Below, piece after piece: positions 13,012 to 24,168 of a stretch of 64,000 nt of DNA. The stretch covers positions 744,001 through 808,000 of the forward strand of contig JASFAU010000009.1 in the NCBI GenBank assembly GCA_039704465.1. Direction: 5' to 3'. Both the position numbers and the translations under genes were made by a program. Position 1 is the first letter of the stretch. Each line of letters begins with the position of its first letter. This DNA comes from Plasmodiophora brassicae. Lineage: Eukaryota > Endomyxa > Phytomyxea > Plasmodiophorida > Plasmodiophoridae. The notes under the pieces were generated by a model that saw only the letters and a list, made by a program, of their open reading frames with translations, was not told the origin of the DNA and ran no database searches.

Positions 13012-13100
13012 CTGCCCCAGTGGCCTAGCTGGTCAGGAGTACTAGCAACAGGTCAGCAAGCAGTCGCGGGACCGCAAGGTCCCCAGTTCGAGGCACGAAC
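13012..13100 (+). mobile_element. tRNA-like (SINE-type) sequence
   Basis: TGGCCTAGCTGG near 13019 matches the A-box consensus of Pol III promoters. About 65 nt downstream, AGTTCGAGGCA has the GTTCGA core of a B box. No good cloverleaf could be drawn by eye, so this is more likely a tRNA-derived SINE head than a working tRNA. It follows directly on the inverted repeat, in a transposon-rich interval. Confidence 0.35.
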
Positions 13101-13499
13101 TCCCCCAAAAAAGTCCCGGTGACCAACAGCCGTAAATGTTGAAGGGGTGTTTACTGATCAGGCAGCCCAAAGTGCCAGAGCAATTAGGGGTCTCGCTTGA
13201 GCGTCTGGGAGGTAAAGGAACGGCCCGTAACAAGTGTATGTCGGCTCCCCGGCATAGGCGGTATGGCGAAAGAGGTCCGACAAGAGTGCAGTCGACAAGT
13301 CCGAGCGAATCACGTCCCGTTCCGATATCGTCCAAGGCGCGATGAACCCAGTACAATGGTGACGGGCCGGCACTGCCAGGCCGGGGGATGTTGGCGTTCT
13401 GCTGCTGATCCTTCGATCCTCGGACTCGAGACCGAGGCGCCTGCGTGAAAAGAAAAAGCGCGAAAAACAAATTAAACCAAACCAAACCAAACAGGCAAT
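13101..13499. other. Repeat-rich intergenic DNA
   Basis: There is no supported gene. The stretch holds a palindromic CTCGGTCTCGAGTCCGAGG-like element around 13420 (reverse strand) and a short GTTTG tandem repeat near 13480-13495. It separates the plus-strand and minus-strand mariner remnants. Confidence 0.4.
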
Positions 13500-13725
13500 G
13501 GACGGAGGCAGCTAAGATATCCAAGTCCAAGACGTTAAAGTCCGAGCTTTTCGGGGGTTGACACATCAAGTTGATATTGAACCCGTCTGAGTGACCAGCT
13601 GCATAACCCGCCGCGTCGTCGGCCTTTTCATGGGGCCGTGCATTGTCTTGAATGAAGATGGCCTGTGACTTCGTTCCCGCCGGCCACTGTGCCAGGCTGA
13701 CCCGAAGGATTAAGGCCCGAGGCCG
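13500..13725 (-). pseudogene. Second mariner transposase fragment, opposite orientation
   Basis: The minus strand encodes WPAGTKSQAIFIQ, DNARPHEKADD, SDGFNINL and SSDFNVLDLDILAA. This is the same segment as in the copy at 12590-12770, so it holds the second and third catalytic Asp neighbourhoods. It is truncated on both sides and lacks one Gln of the usual QQDNA. It is a paralogous dead copy in inverted orientation. Confidence 0.85.
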
Positions 13726-13904
13726 ACGGAGGGGAGTACTGTTCCTCGAAAAGCATTGGGCATCGTGGAGCATGCGAAGATGAACAAAGTATGGTCGATG
13801 GAGGGAAAGCCCGCTTATATGTATAACTGAATAGTGTTAGCTTCCCATTAGTGTTACTCACACTAATTAATTAGATTCCAATTCCCACCTCCAGCCGGCC
13901 TTGA
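13726..13904. other. Intergenic DNA left of the MITE
   Basis: No gene is seen. The last five bases (13900-13904, CTTGA) form the left target-site duplication of the MITE that follows. Confidence 0.4.
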
Positions 13905-14242
13905 AGCATCTCCACCCGTTGTACCTAAACCTATACCTAAGCGGACTCATAGGGATCACCAAATTTACAGAAAAATTGGTGCTCCCCCCAGCGGTGCTCG
14001 GCGTCTCTAATTCTTTGAACGTGTGTCGCCGTGGAGTTGTCCGATCCGACGGCGTCCCACGCAATTCCGCTGCCGTTGGGCGCTACCTATACTCCGTGAC
14101 AGATCTGCTCAGATCTGTGGTCCCGTTTAAAGACTCTACCTAAACGGTTAGGTATAGGTACAACGGGTGGGGAACGAATTCATTATCATTATCTCTAAAT
14201 CTACGGAAAAATTTAGGTTTAGGTACAACGGGTGGAGATGCT
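13905..14242. mobile_element. 338-bp MITE with 28-bp terminal inverted repeats and 5-bp target duplication
   Basis: The left end begins AGCATCTCCACCCGTTGTAC and the right end is its reverse complement, identical over about 28 bp. CTTGA flanks both ends (13900-13904 and 14243-14247). An extra internal copy of the terminal motif lies at about 14143-14170 in the same orientation as the right end. Two AAATTTACAGAAAAATT-like blocks near 13960 and 14200 are also inverted relatives. It has no coding capacity. A 5-bp duplication is unusual for the commonest MITE superfamilies, so I leave the superfamily open. Confidence 0.85.
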
Positions 14243-14321
14243 CTTGATATGGGTACGTTAGATCTCGGGATGTCCGTGCACCAGATGACCTCACGGAGTG
14301 CGTGGCGGACACCGCAGGAGA

Positions 14322-15677
14322 ATGGACCCTCAGACTCTTGACGGAATGGACAACTTCGACTCAACGACCGACTCCGTTTGCGCCTTCTCGTCATGTGGTT
14401 TTCTGGATTCCTGGGATATATCATCTGGAAGTCTTCGACGTTCGTCGCACATTGCAGCGAGTAAGTCGCGCTCGGGCTGGACGACGTCCTTGACAACGGC
14501 TTTTGTCGTTGACCGCATACGGGCGTTTGCCGCGGTTGCTCCTGATGACCGTCGGTCTTTGATTGTCGTCCCGTTGGGAACACTATCGGGCGAGCTCCAG
14601 TGTTCACTGCCGGAACCAGCGACATCAATTGCCATCTCGAGCAATGGCTTGTACATCGCTATCGGAAGCGCGAGCGGCCACGTGTACATCTGGTCGACAA
14701 CTACAGGCGCAATGTTATCAACATTCCGTCCTCATCTCAGACAAATTGACGTCCTTGCATTCACCGACGATAACGCGTTTCTATGCACTGGTGGGCAGGA
14801 CGCCGTTGCTAACGCGTATGCCTTCGCAGATTGTACGCAGGGTTCCTCTCGGTCCTTCGAACCGGTTCCAGTTTCACGCTGGACTGATCACAGCCTGTCG
14901 ATTACTTGCATGACTGCTCTTCCTGCTGGAACTCGTCTGCTGACCGGATCTGCTGACAGAACTGTCAGGTTGTTCTCGATCGGTTGCCCGACTGCGCTGT
15001 TCACGTTCCAGCTGGGAAGCGGGCTCAGCGCCGTCGTAGCCGATCCAGGGCAAGCTTTCTTCTGTGCCGCAACCGTTGATGGGCGCGTCCATCGTTGCCG
15101 ACTTGTGCACTCGGCTGCCTCGTTGGCAGAAGGTGCCAAACTTGTGGAATCGATGGAAGGGAAACACACGTCGCCAGTGACGTCGATGGCGTTAAGTGCT
15201 AGCTGTGCAGTATTGGCATCGGCTGGAGATGACGGCGTTGTGAAATTGTGGGATCTGCGATCCCGTCAGTGCCTTCATACGCTACGACAGGCAGCGTCAG
15301 GGACGCCAAGAACCCACTATCGTTACGTCTTCTTTAAGAGCGCCGTCGTCAATGTTGCAATGCAGCCGGATGCTGATGCGATCGCGTCGAAAGTCACGCT
15401 GGTTGAGCGGCTAGGAAAGAGTGTGAACGTTGTTACACGGCTGTCAACCGCTCCCATGCCTGCTGGGTCTCGGAGCAATCGGCAGCAGCGACCGTTCCAA
15501 GATGACGATGTCGTCCCAGCTGGGGACGTTGTCGCCGTTCTGACCAGCAAGCTATCCGCACAGGCAGACGAAATCGAAGCGTTGCAACGCGATCGCGATC
15601 GCTGGGCGAAAGTCGCGTGTGATCTGTTCCGGCTATGCAAGCATGATATTGAAGCTATGGATTGTCAATACGACTGA
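14322..15677 (+). CDS. WDR18: WD40 protein, WDR18/IPI3-like (rixosome subunit)
   Basis: Single-exon 451-aa WD40 propeller with a C-terminal coiled coil. Repeats are visible as GHVYIWSTTTG, FLCTGGQDAV, LLTGSADRTVRLFS and LASAGDDGVVKLWDLRSRQC. The segment RWTDHSLSITCM and the helical tail (QADEIEALQRDRDRW) match the WDR18/Ipi3 layout, where the helix joins the PELP1-TEX10-WDR18 (Rix1) complex for 60S ribosome maturation. The frame opens upstream only with GTG, so I chose the first ATG at 14322. It has no introns, unlike most neighbours. Other small WD40 proteins remain possible. Confidence 0.68.
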   Translation: MDPQTLDGMDNFDSTTDSVCAFSSCGFLDSWDISSGSLRRSSHIAASKSRSGWTTSLTTAFVVDRIRAFAAVAPDDRRSLIVVPLGTLSGELQCSLPEPATSIAISSNGLYIAIGSASGHVYIWSTTTGAMLSTFRPHLRQIDVLAFTDDNAFLCTGGQDAVANAYAFADCTQGSSRSFEPVPVSRWTDHSLSITCMTALPAGTRLLTGSADRTVRLFSIGCPTALFTFQLGSGLSAVVADPGQAFFCAATVDGRVHRCRLVHSAASLAEGAKLVESMEGKHTSPVTSMALSASCAVLASAGDDGVVKLWDLRSRQCLHTLRQAASGTPRTHYRYVFFKSAVVNVAMQPDADAIASKVTLVERLGKSVNVVTRLSTAPMPAGSRSNRQQRPFQDDDVVPAGDVVAVLTSKLSAQADEIEALQRDRDRWAKVACDLFRLCKHDIEAMDCQYD

Positions 15678-15728
15678 TATAAAATAATGTACGCAACCTT
15701 GGAACGCGTTGGTTTGAATGTCGTTCCT

Positions 15729-16429
15729 TTACAGGAGTTTGAGGTTGCCTGTCACTTCGTCCACCATGTTCGTTGCAGATGGACCGATCGCCAGGACAGT
15801 CTCGCTCCCCGACTTCACTTGTGTTCGGCCCGCGTCCTGATTAGTCCAGCATCAACGAGAATGGTTTCTGCAAATAGTGTCAACGCAACGCCTACCTGAA
15901 CGGTGTACACTGGCAGCGACAATTGATTGCAGAGCAGGGCGAGATCTGTGAAGTCGCCCGGACGCTTGCACACGATAATGGGTTCGCCCTGGTTCTGCCA
16001 CATTGCCAGGTAGGTGGAATGCGATTCTTGAGCGAGTTGGACAGCACCGAGAGCAGCATGTGCACACTGGGATGCAATCTTGCCTATGGCGGCGTCAGCG
16101 TAATTGTACTCTGTGCGGTTAGCAGATACCACACCTGGTGTCATCACCAAATCAGTGTTGACAACGAGTACCAACTTGCAATCTACAACGGCGACCGCAT
16201 GCATCGATGGCTCATGCGTGGGAAACGATATCAGGTACTCGGCGACCGCGTCAATCGATTGCCCTCCGCACACGCGATACGCCGCCCGAATCTGAGCCCT
16301 GCCGCGCAGGCATCAGCAGCCCATTGCGATGATCTCCCGCGATTCGACGGCATACTCATCGAACCCAAGCGGCAGCAACGCATCGACGGCATCCTGCTCC
16401 ATCGCGTCTCCCTTGAAGTCGTCCACCAT
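15729..16429 (-). CDS. PTRH2: Peptidyl-tRNA hydrolase 2 with N-terminal UBA domain
   Basis: Hydrolyses peptidyl-tRNA to recycle tRNA from aborted translation. Exons 16429-16356, 16298-16135, 16083-15896 and 15836-15729 give 177 aa; introns are 51-59 nt. Residues about 10-45 form a UBA domain ([20 protein letters not shown]), normally a ubiquitin-binding fold. The PTH2 domain follows: [24 protein letters not shown], then [19 protein letters not shown]. Human PTRH2 has a membrane anchor here instead of a UBA. The 15% shift in domain order is confirmed by an in-frame GT-AG intron splitting the UBA (GFDE|AQIR). Confidence 0.93.
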
Positions 16430-16582
16430 CTTTCGGACTGCGAACCGTTGGCATTCAGACCCTGTCTGACCTGGGATATTCCCAAGACGCATTCGTTTCC
16501 AGTTAAGACACGAGCGCTTTCAGTGGAAAATCGTTTCACAGACTGTGTATCGATCGGCAAGGGACCGGTATGGGCCGACAAG

Positions 16583-17497
16583 TTACTCGGATTTCTTGGC
16601 TTCCGAGGCCTTCTGGGCAACGTTCGGAGTCGTATCCTTCCTCAGCTTGCGCTGGATGAGCATGTTAAAGCCGAACACGGCAACGAGTAGGAGCGTCGAT
16701 CCGTATTTCGAGAGAAAGCTCTTGGGGAGTTCAGTCTTGACGCGCTGGCCGAACCAGAACGTAACCTTGCCATCAGATGCCACGCTCGTGAACGTGAACG
16801 AGTCCCAGGAGTTGATCTGGAACGTGTATGCCGTTTCCGGGGAATCAGGTGTCGCCTTGAAATGGCCGGTCGAAATGGCAACACCGTTGGGAACGACATC
16901 GAAGTGGAACTCGTACAACGTGGACACCGGCCTTTAATGACCATTCAGAAGAGCTTATGGATTTTGACTATGCGCCACGGCTTACCCATCGTCTTTCCCT
17001 GCTTTCAGGGCGCCCGAGTTCAGATCGTCGCTGTTGAATTCGCTGTAGACACAACAGTTAAATCCTACCATTCAGCGAACGCGCAACGAGCTGACACTTC
17101 GATGACTCCACGGTCGTGAATCGCACCGGTTTCAGTGTTGTTAATGAAGGATTCGCCGAACAGAATCTTTGGAGAGTCAGCCGTCTTGGCAGCCGACTCG
17201 CTCAGGTTCAACTTCAGTATCGAGGATGGCTCTGTGTAACGATTTGTCAGTCATACGAGCAGTGTCGTATTTAATGCGTACTCATACCGGGGTTATATCC
17301 CTGGGAAACATCCCCTTTGCTGACGACAACGTTAAACTCCCTGACGGGACCTCAGCACCTGACATGTATAGACGTGATGATTGGCCGTACCCTCGAAAGA
17401 ACTCGCCGAACTTAAACTTGGACGTGACTGGGACCTGCGCCGCCGCCAACGCCAGGGCCATTGCAACCGTCACCGCAGCAACAAAGGATCGCGCCAT
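16583..17497 (-). CDS. Type I ER membrane protein, possibly EMC10
   Basis: Exons 17497-17391, 17340-17288, 17231-17069, 17042-16986 and 16931-16583 give 242 aa. There is a clear signal peptide (MARSFVAAVTVAMALALAAA), a luminal beta-rich domain with two close cysteines (ARCAFAEC), then LPKSFLSKYGS, one membrane helix and a basic, lysine-rich tail. The order signal peptide, beta-domain, KSF-x-KY, single helix resembles EMC10, the luminal-facing subunit of the ER membrane protein complex. Overall similarity is weak, and a translocon-associated protein is an alternative. The fourth intron is only 26 nt (38 nt with an alternative acceptor), so exon 4 is less certain. Confidence 0.6.
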
Positions 17498-18120
17498 CTC
17501 CACGACACGACTCGATCAATGTGCGATCGGGGCGCGCACAATTCGCAAAATCTTCCGTCGGGTCGGGTCACGAATTACGGATGCCTGCCGCCGACCCGAC
17601 TGCTGTAGAACCAGCAACGAGCTACATAGAGGTCTGGCATCGGTGCCCATCCGTAACCGCATCGGCGGTAGCCTTGCAACCCCGAAGCACGCCTTGCCTA
17701 AGAAGACAGCTGCGGTGAGCTGTCGCAAATGTGTAATTCCATCCCAAACGACGCTCAACGCCTGGTTCTCCGCCTTTCTTTAGAAACGAAGCGGTTGAAT
17801 GGCCGCCCTCTTGTAGGTAGCTTGGGCATTTGTCAACGCGATCCGTGTCTGGAGCGATACGTAGTCTGTTGCGTGCGCGGTACTATTTTACCCATACGGC
17901 CATACCTGCATGGCCCATGCCAACTGTATTACAGCCTACATTGCTCCCTTTGCAAGGTTCCATTTTGTCAGCGTGTCGCAGCGGTCCACGCAGACGTCGT
18001 CCACTCTGACTAGAACGCCCGGCATCACGCGACACCGCGAGGGCTGTCACTGTGACAACAATTTGCGTGGCGCCGCGATCGCTATCTCTCGTCGCGATTG
18101 TGTGGTGCCGATCGAAACTA
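17498..18120. promoter_or_regulatory. Divergent intergenic region, no supported gene
   Basis: About 620 bp between the ER membrane protein gene (minus) and UMP-CMP kinase (plus). Several open frames of 60-95 codons exist here but none shows a recognisable motif or splice pattern. The region must contain both promoters; no specific element is identified. Confidence 0.4.
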
Positions 18121-18891
<771 letters not shown>

Positions 18892-19073
18892 CCGGTAGTG
18901 ACACATTCTTATTGTACAACCAGTTTGCCAGGATATGTTTTTGTTGAAGAGTAGTAACTAGTAATGAACAATAGCCGACTCGTAATGGATGGCAAGCGGC
19001 CAGCTACTGGCGGCGCGCGCGCTGCACGTCGCCGCGGACTTTTCGAGAGCGGTCGTCATTGCTCATTGGAGTA

Positions 19074-21426
19074 ATGTCGTTGGCTGATCTTCTTCCAGCA
19101 CCGAAGAACCGGCTGGCGCCGCCGGACCAGAAATCAGCGGGAGCACCTGGTGGTTCTGTTCGTTCACTTCAGGTAGCAGGGAAGAAGGCAATCCCTCCAT
19201 ACGGCAACCGGGCCGGTTACATCCCTCGTACGGATGCCGACTTCGACGATGGAGGAGCGTTCCCGGAGATCCACCGCCTCCAGTTCCCGCTAGGCATGGG
19301 GAGGCGTGACAATTCGGGCATGTCGACGGCACTGGCAACGATATCTGTCAGTGCCGATGGAGATGTGGACTACACGGGTGTCGTTACCCAACGCATTCGT
19401 AAAGATCAGCTCGTTCAGAAGAGCTTGGACGATCTGAGGCCGAAAGATCCGTCTGCTGAGGAATTGGCCCGGCCTGATGCAGAAACAGAACAAGCCGTTA
19501 CGGTATGCAATGGGTGGATGTATCTGGAGTTGACCGGCTTCTGACAGGTTGGCGTGCAGGATAAAACACGCCAAGCACTCGAGAAGCTTATTGAGACACG
19601 GATTTCAGCGGCCCAGCCGCGCTCTGGCCCGGTAGGAAACGAAGGGAGCGCTGCCACGTTCAGGTACACTGATGCGTTGACAGGTGGAGAAAGCTGTGGG
19701 CAACGGGCCAACCTACGTCAGATACACTGGCGCGAAAGACGGAGAGACGCGCATCATTCGCATGCAGGAATTGCCGGTTGATCCTATTGAACCGGCCAAG
19801 TTCAAGCATATGAAGGCACCAGCTGCGCCCCCGTCGCCTCCGGTCCCCATCATGCATTCTCCGCAGCGGAAGGTCACGGTGGAGGATCAGCGCATGTGGC
19901 GTATTCCACCTTGCGTATCGAACTGGAAGAATACCAAGGGGTACACGATCGCCGCTGACAAACGGTTGGCAGCGGACGGGCGCGGGTTGCAGGAAGTTCA
20001 GATCAATGACAACTTCGCCGCGTTCTCGGAGACCCTCTACCTGGCTGAGCGTAATGCTCGCTCTGAACTCGCTGCACGCCAGGACATGCAGAGTCGGATT
20101 GAGATGAAGAAGCGTGAGATGAAAGAACAGCAGCTTCGGGAACTGGCTGCGGAAGCTCGTGAGCAGCGTGGCGGAATCGATGGGGCACTGCGACACACGT
20201 TGGCTGAATCATATGACGATGCGAACGTTGCTGAAGAAGCTGAGGTCGAGGCACTTGAAGAGCGAGAGGAGATCCGCCATGAGCGCAGGCGCGAATTGCA
20301 ACGCGACCTCCGTATGTCGCATATGGGCAAGAACGCAAGGCAATCCAAGATGGAGCGCGATGCCAACCGTGACGTTTCTGAGCAGATCGCGCTTGGCAAG
20401 CGAGCTGGCGGTGGTGGCGGCGACGCTCTGTTCGATCAGAGGCTGTTCAACCAGAGTCAGGGCATGTCGTCTGGCTTCGGAGCTGAAGACTCGTACAACG
20501 CTTACGACAAGGACCTGTTCCGCGGCAATGTCGCAAGTCACGTTTATCGGCCGTCGGCGTCCATCGATGAAGAAACCAACGTGCAGGCTATGCTTGATGC
20601 TGCCGCTGCGTCCAGTGGCAAGTTCCAACCGGATCGTGGGTTCCGAGGTGCTGAGACGACGGTTGAAATGCGCGCAAGCGGACGATCAAAACCTGTTCAG
20701 TTTGAATCTGGACCCATGGACACGTTGCTGGACGGGGCTGTTGCCGATGACAGGATCGTGCAGCCGCAGGCGACAGCTGCACCCGAACAGGATCCCTTCG
20801 GCATGGACAAGTTCCTGACCGATGCCAAACGTGGCAAGCCTCTTGCTCATATCGGGTCGCAAGGGTTCATGCAAGCGTCTGGTGGGAGCGGCCCGTCCGA
20901 TGGGTATTCCAAGGTACATTCTGGTCGCGTCGGATTTAGCGAAGCTCGTGAGCGATCGCGTTCGCCGCCACGCCCCGCTCATGCGCCGGGACCGCCTGCT
21001 ACTGAATTGGCTCCCCCTCGTCGTCGGCATTCCAGTCCATCTCCACATCGTCGTCAACGATCCAGGACACCTGATCACTCTCCTGCTCGTCGCCGCCACG
21101 ACAGTAGGTCCCCTGCACGGAAACGTTCGACTCCTCCACGTCGTCGTCACCGCTCTAGATCGCCCAGTTACTCTCCGGTTCGCAGCCGCCGTCTCGACAG
21201 CAGATCTCCTGCTCGGCATCGGCGCTCCCGCTCACCCGTTCAGCAGGACTCGCGTCGACGACATCGCTCGCCATCGCCGGCTCCAGATCGACATCGCCGG
21301 CGCTCGGCTGAACGCAGCCCATCACCGCCTCGTCGTCATCGCGCCCGCTCGCCGTCGCCGGACAGTGCTGATAGCGACGATGACGAACGCGCCCGACGTG
21401 AACGGCAGAAGCGACGTCGCGAATAA
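19074..21426 (+). CDS. SNW1: SNW1/SKIP splicing factor with a C-terminal RS domain
   Basis: Spliceosome activation and transcription co-regulator (yeast Prp45). Exons 19074-19502, 19548-19631 and 19684-21426 give 751 aa, about 200 longer than human SNW1. The SNW core shows IPPYGNRAGYIPR, then the signature SNWKNTKGYTIAADKRLAAD. A long helical region follows, and then ERERR/DKDLF-type motifs (YDKDLFRG). From about residue 610 to the end the protein is made of RS/SP/RD repeats (SRSPP, RSRSPSYSPVRSRR, DSRSPARHRRSRSP), an RS domain typical of SR proteins. The frame is continuous, so the RS tail is not a separate gene. Confidence 0.96.
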
Positions 21427-21608
21427 TCGCCATCGTAAATACACGCTGGACTCGGCCACCACCTGTAGCGAAACGGGCACGAGCGCTGTACGTGTCCGTC
21501 CGCGGCAGTGTGATACGCGTTACACCAGTGTGCAGCTCTCACTGGTGCGGGGTGTCGCGTCCGCTCAAGAAGTCGTCATTCGTCAAGTGGGTGTGTGGGG
21601 GCAGGAGG

Positions 21609-22301
21609 ATGTCAGGCGAGACGTTCGTCCGCGCTGCGTTGCGACCCGTCCAGACGAACGTGGCGGGCGGCCAGGGCAAGGTCGGACCAGTTCGGGCGCC
21701 ACGCCGAGGGAAAGAGAACCGGCGCGCATCGTCCGTCGTCCAGCCCGCTCGTACGTTGTCTTTCGGCGAGAAATAACATCAGCCAAGCGGCCGTGTCCTG
21801 CTGTCAGGTGGGAGCGCTAGCGTCGTTCCGGTACGCCGATCTCTCACGGAGCTCGAGCAGCGCCTGCAACTTGAAAACGGCAACTGGGCCAGGTACGTCT
21901 GCTTGTGCACGCGCTTCCGAGCCCCGTTGAGTACGTACTCAATGAGGCGCAGGCGATACGACCGTCTCCAGAGCCAGTGCCAGATGACACACAAGGAAAA
22001 CGCGGTCCTGAAGCATCGCATTTCAATTGTAGAGAACGTAGCTCGGAACCTTCAACCCAGACTTCAAGAGGTGTGTTTGTGCCTCCTCTTACATTGGATG
22101 CATCTGACGTGGTGAGGCCAGGAGGATACGACGTCGGTGGAGCGCCTCCAACAAATCAAGGATGAGCTCCATGCTGCGCTGACGGCCCTTCGTACTGCAG
22201 AGAGCTGCGGTTCCAGTGACGAAGGCAAAGCCGATCATCAACAAGTAAACTGTGAGCCCGAAAGACCTGACTCAGTAGCTACTGCAGATATTAGCCAGTA
22301 G
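21609..22301 (+). CDS. Small coiled-coil protein, unknown
   Basis: Four exons (21609-21750, 21808-21892, 21947-22070, 22122-22301) join to about 176 aa with introns of 51-57 nt. The N-terminal 50 residues are basic and disordered. Two heptad-rich segments follow (LTELEQRLQLENGNW and VERLQQIKDELHAAL). The tail is acidic. The third exon may start at 21947 or 21953; both keep frame. No family is recognised. It is transcribed in the same direction as SNW1, 180 bp downstream. Confidence 0.6.
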
Positions 22302-22492
22302 CGCTCGTCGCCGCCCCCAAATGAAACTTCATCAGAGTTACTTTACGGTACATCGAACCCAGATGGCGTTTCGTTTAGGAAACAATTGATACTTCTACTT
22401 TTAATCGTAATCGGTCCACGAGCTGGGTAGAATAACCGTCAAGTACATTGGTTGTGAAGATATGGTATTTTCGTCGATGCATAATGCCATCG

Positions 22493-24168
22493 TCAGTGCT
22501 TTGAGCTGGACAGCGCCTTTTCAGCGGCCGCGGCCGCCGCCACCTCCTCCTTCTCCCGTTCGTATCGCTCTTTGTCCAGGAGTGCACACTTGAGGTACGG
22601 TTCCCTCTCGGTCTTGGTCAAGTTCTTCCAGCGCATGCCGATTTCAGTCGCCAGCTCCTTGAACGATTTCCCTGAACCAGATGCTGTCAGGCCTACCTGC
22701 CGTGTGCACTTCTACACAAGCGTACCAGGAGTTGCTGTACTCAGCGCCCTGCGTTGTTCTGCGACAAAGAACAGGTACGCCGAAACCGGGTGCTTTGGAG
22801 CATTCGCCGCTCGCTTCCTCCTGTGACCACCATGCGTCAACGTCGAACACGATCGGAAATGGCGAGCGGTCGCGATGACGAACCGTTTCCCGTTCTCGGA
22901 TTGAGGCTGTACGCGGACGTTGCTGGCGTTCACTGATGCATCCTCGTCATCCGACTTGGTGTACGACCGCAGGTCACGTTCGTATCGCATCTTGTCGCGT
23001 TCGCTCATCTCCTCGTAGCGGGCACGCTCCGACGCGTCCATCTCCTTCCACTTGTTCCCAATGTACTTTGCCATCTCCCCGAATCCCATCGCCTGCATGT
23101 GTCCCGTCAGTGGTCGGCGACTTCGCTAGCGCCATCTTCCTCACCGGGTTGTCTTTGCAGAGCTTAGCCCGGCTCTCGGCGACGAAGAACAGGTACGCTG
23201 AGATGGGGTGTTTCGGAGCGTTCGGGTCCCGCTTTCTGCGCTTAACGGCCAGCTGCTGCTGCTGCTGCTGGCCCATGTTCTCCGACAGGTACCCTTCGGT
23301 CTCTCGCTGGTACCGAACCTTGTCCTCAGCGGCCATATCGTTGTACTTTTTCCACAGGCGCTGTCAGACGACGGCACAGGGCCCTGCGGGGCATGATCTG
23401 CCGGATACCTTCTGCCTGTCGTCGTTCGACAACTTCTGCCAGTCGTTGCCGATGATACGTGCGATGTCGGCGAACGCCAGATCGGGTCGGGTTCGTAGCA
23501 TTCTGGCGCGGCACTCGTTCATGTAGAAGACGTACGACGACGAAGGCGGGCGCGGTTTGCCACCGGCAAGGCGACGCTTCCCCATCATCGTCGTCGTCGA
23601 TGACATGTGCTTCTTGAGGATGGCGTCGTACCCGAAGCCGGCGTCGTCCTGATTCGACCGGAACGCCATCTCGTGCTGCTTGATCAGGACCGTCTGGCTG
23701 TCCGATCCAGGGCGACCGTAGTCGAGCGGCGACGTTCCCATTGACTGTGACGATACCGTCGTCAGCAATGGGTGATGGACTGTTGGTTACGAGACGGAGT
23801 GGTACCAGCGGGAAGGCGCGGCCGAGGCCACCACCGAACTGAGGCGGGAACGACGGAGGCTGTTCGACAATGGAGAGCGATGCGTCGAGGTCGGCGAGCG
23901 GCGTCGACCTGGGGTAGGAGACGCCGAGTTGGAGGAGAGTGGGTCGCCGTGGGGAAGTTGCCGCCGCCGGGAGCGTCGTCGTCGACTCAACCATGAACGA
24001 CTCCTCCCAGGAGGACTCGGCCACCTGCGACGACGCCATCAGCTGTGGCATCATGTACGACGGCGTAGTGGTCGTCGGCGTCGGGTGGTGTTCGCCTGAG
24101 AACTGCGACATGGCCGGCATGTCGGGCAAGGTGAAGTAGGGCGCCGCTTGCTCGCCGTACTGGTCCAT
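22493..24168 (-). CDS. Protein with three HMG boxes
   Basis: Six exons (24168-23791, 23744-23409, 23360-23145, 23092-22884, 22820-22726, 22683-22493) give 474 aa. The first 180 residues are Pro/Thr/Ser-rich and disordered. Three HMG boxes follow. Box 1 (about 188-258) starts GKPRPPSSSYVFYMNE and reads IIGNDWQKL. Box 2 (about 283-355) starts RDPNAPKHPISAYLFF and reads IGNKWKEM. Box 3 (about 395-465) starts ANAPKHPVSAYLFFVAEQ and reads IGMRWKNL. A run of six Gln links boxes 1 and 2. Boxes 2 and 3 look like HMGB/NHP6-type, non-sequence-specific DNA-bending boxes. Probably a chromatin or mitochondrial-nucleoid protein; which one cannot be told. Confidence 0.9.

Noticed and set aside
20822..21820. 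332-codon plus-strand ORF overlapping the SNW1 RS region
   Set aside because: RS-rich DNA opens several frames; only the SNW1 frame continues a known protein.
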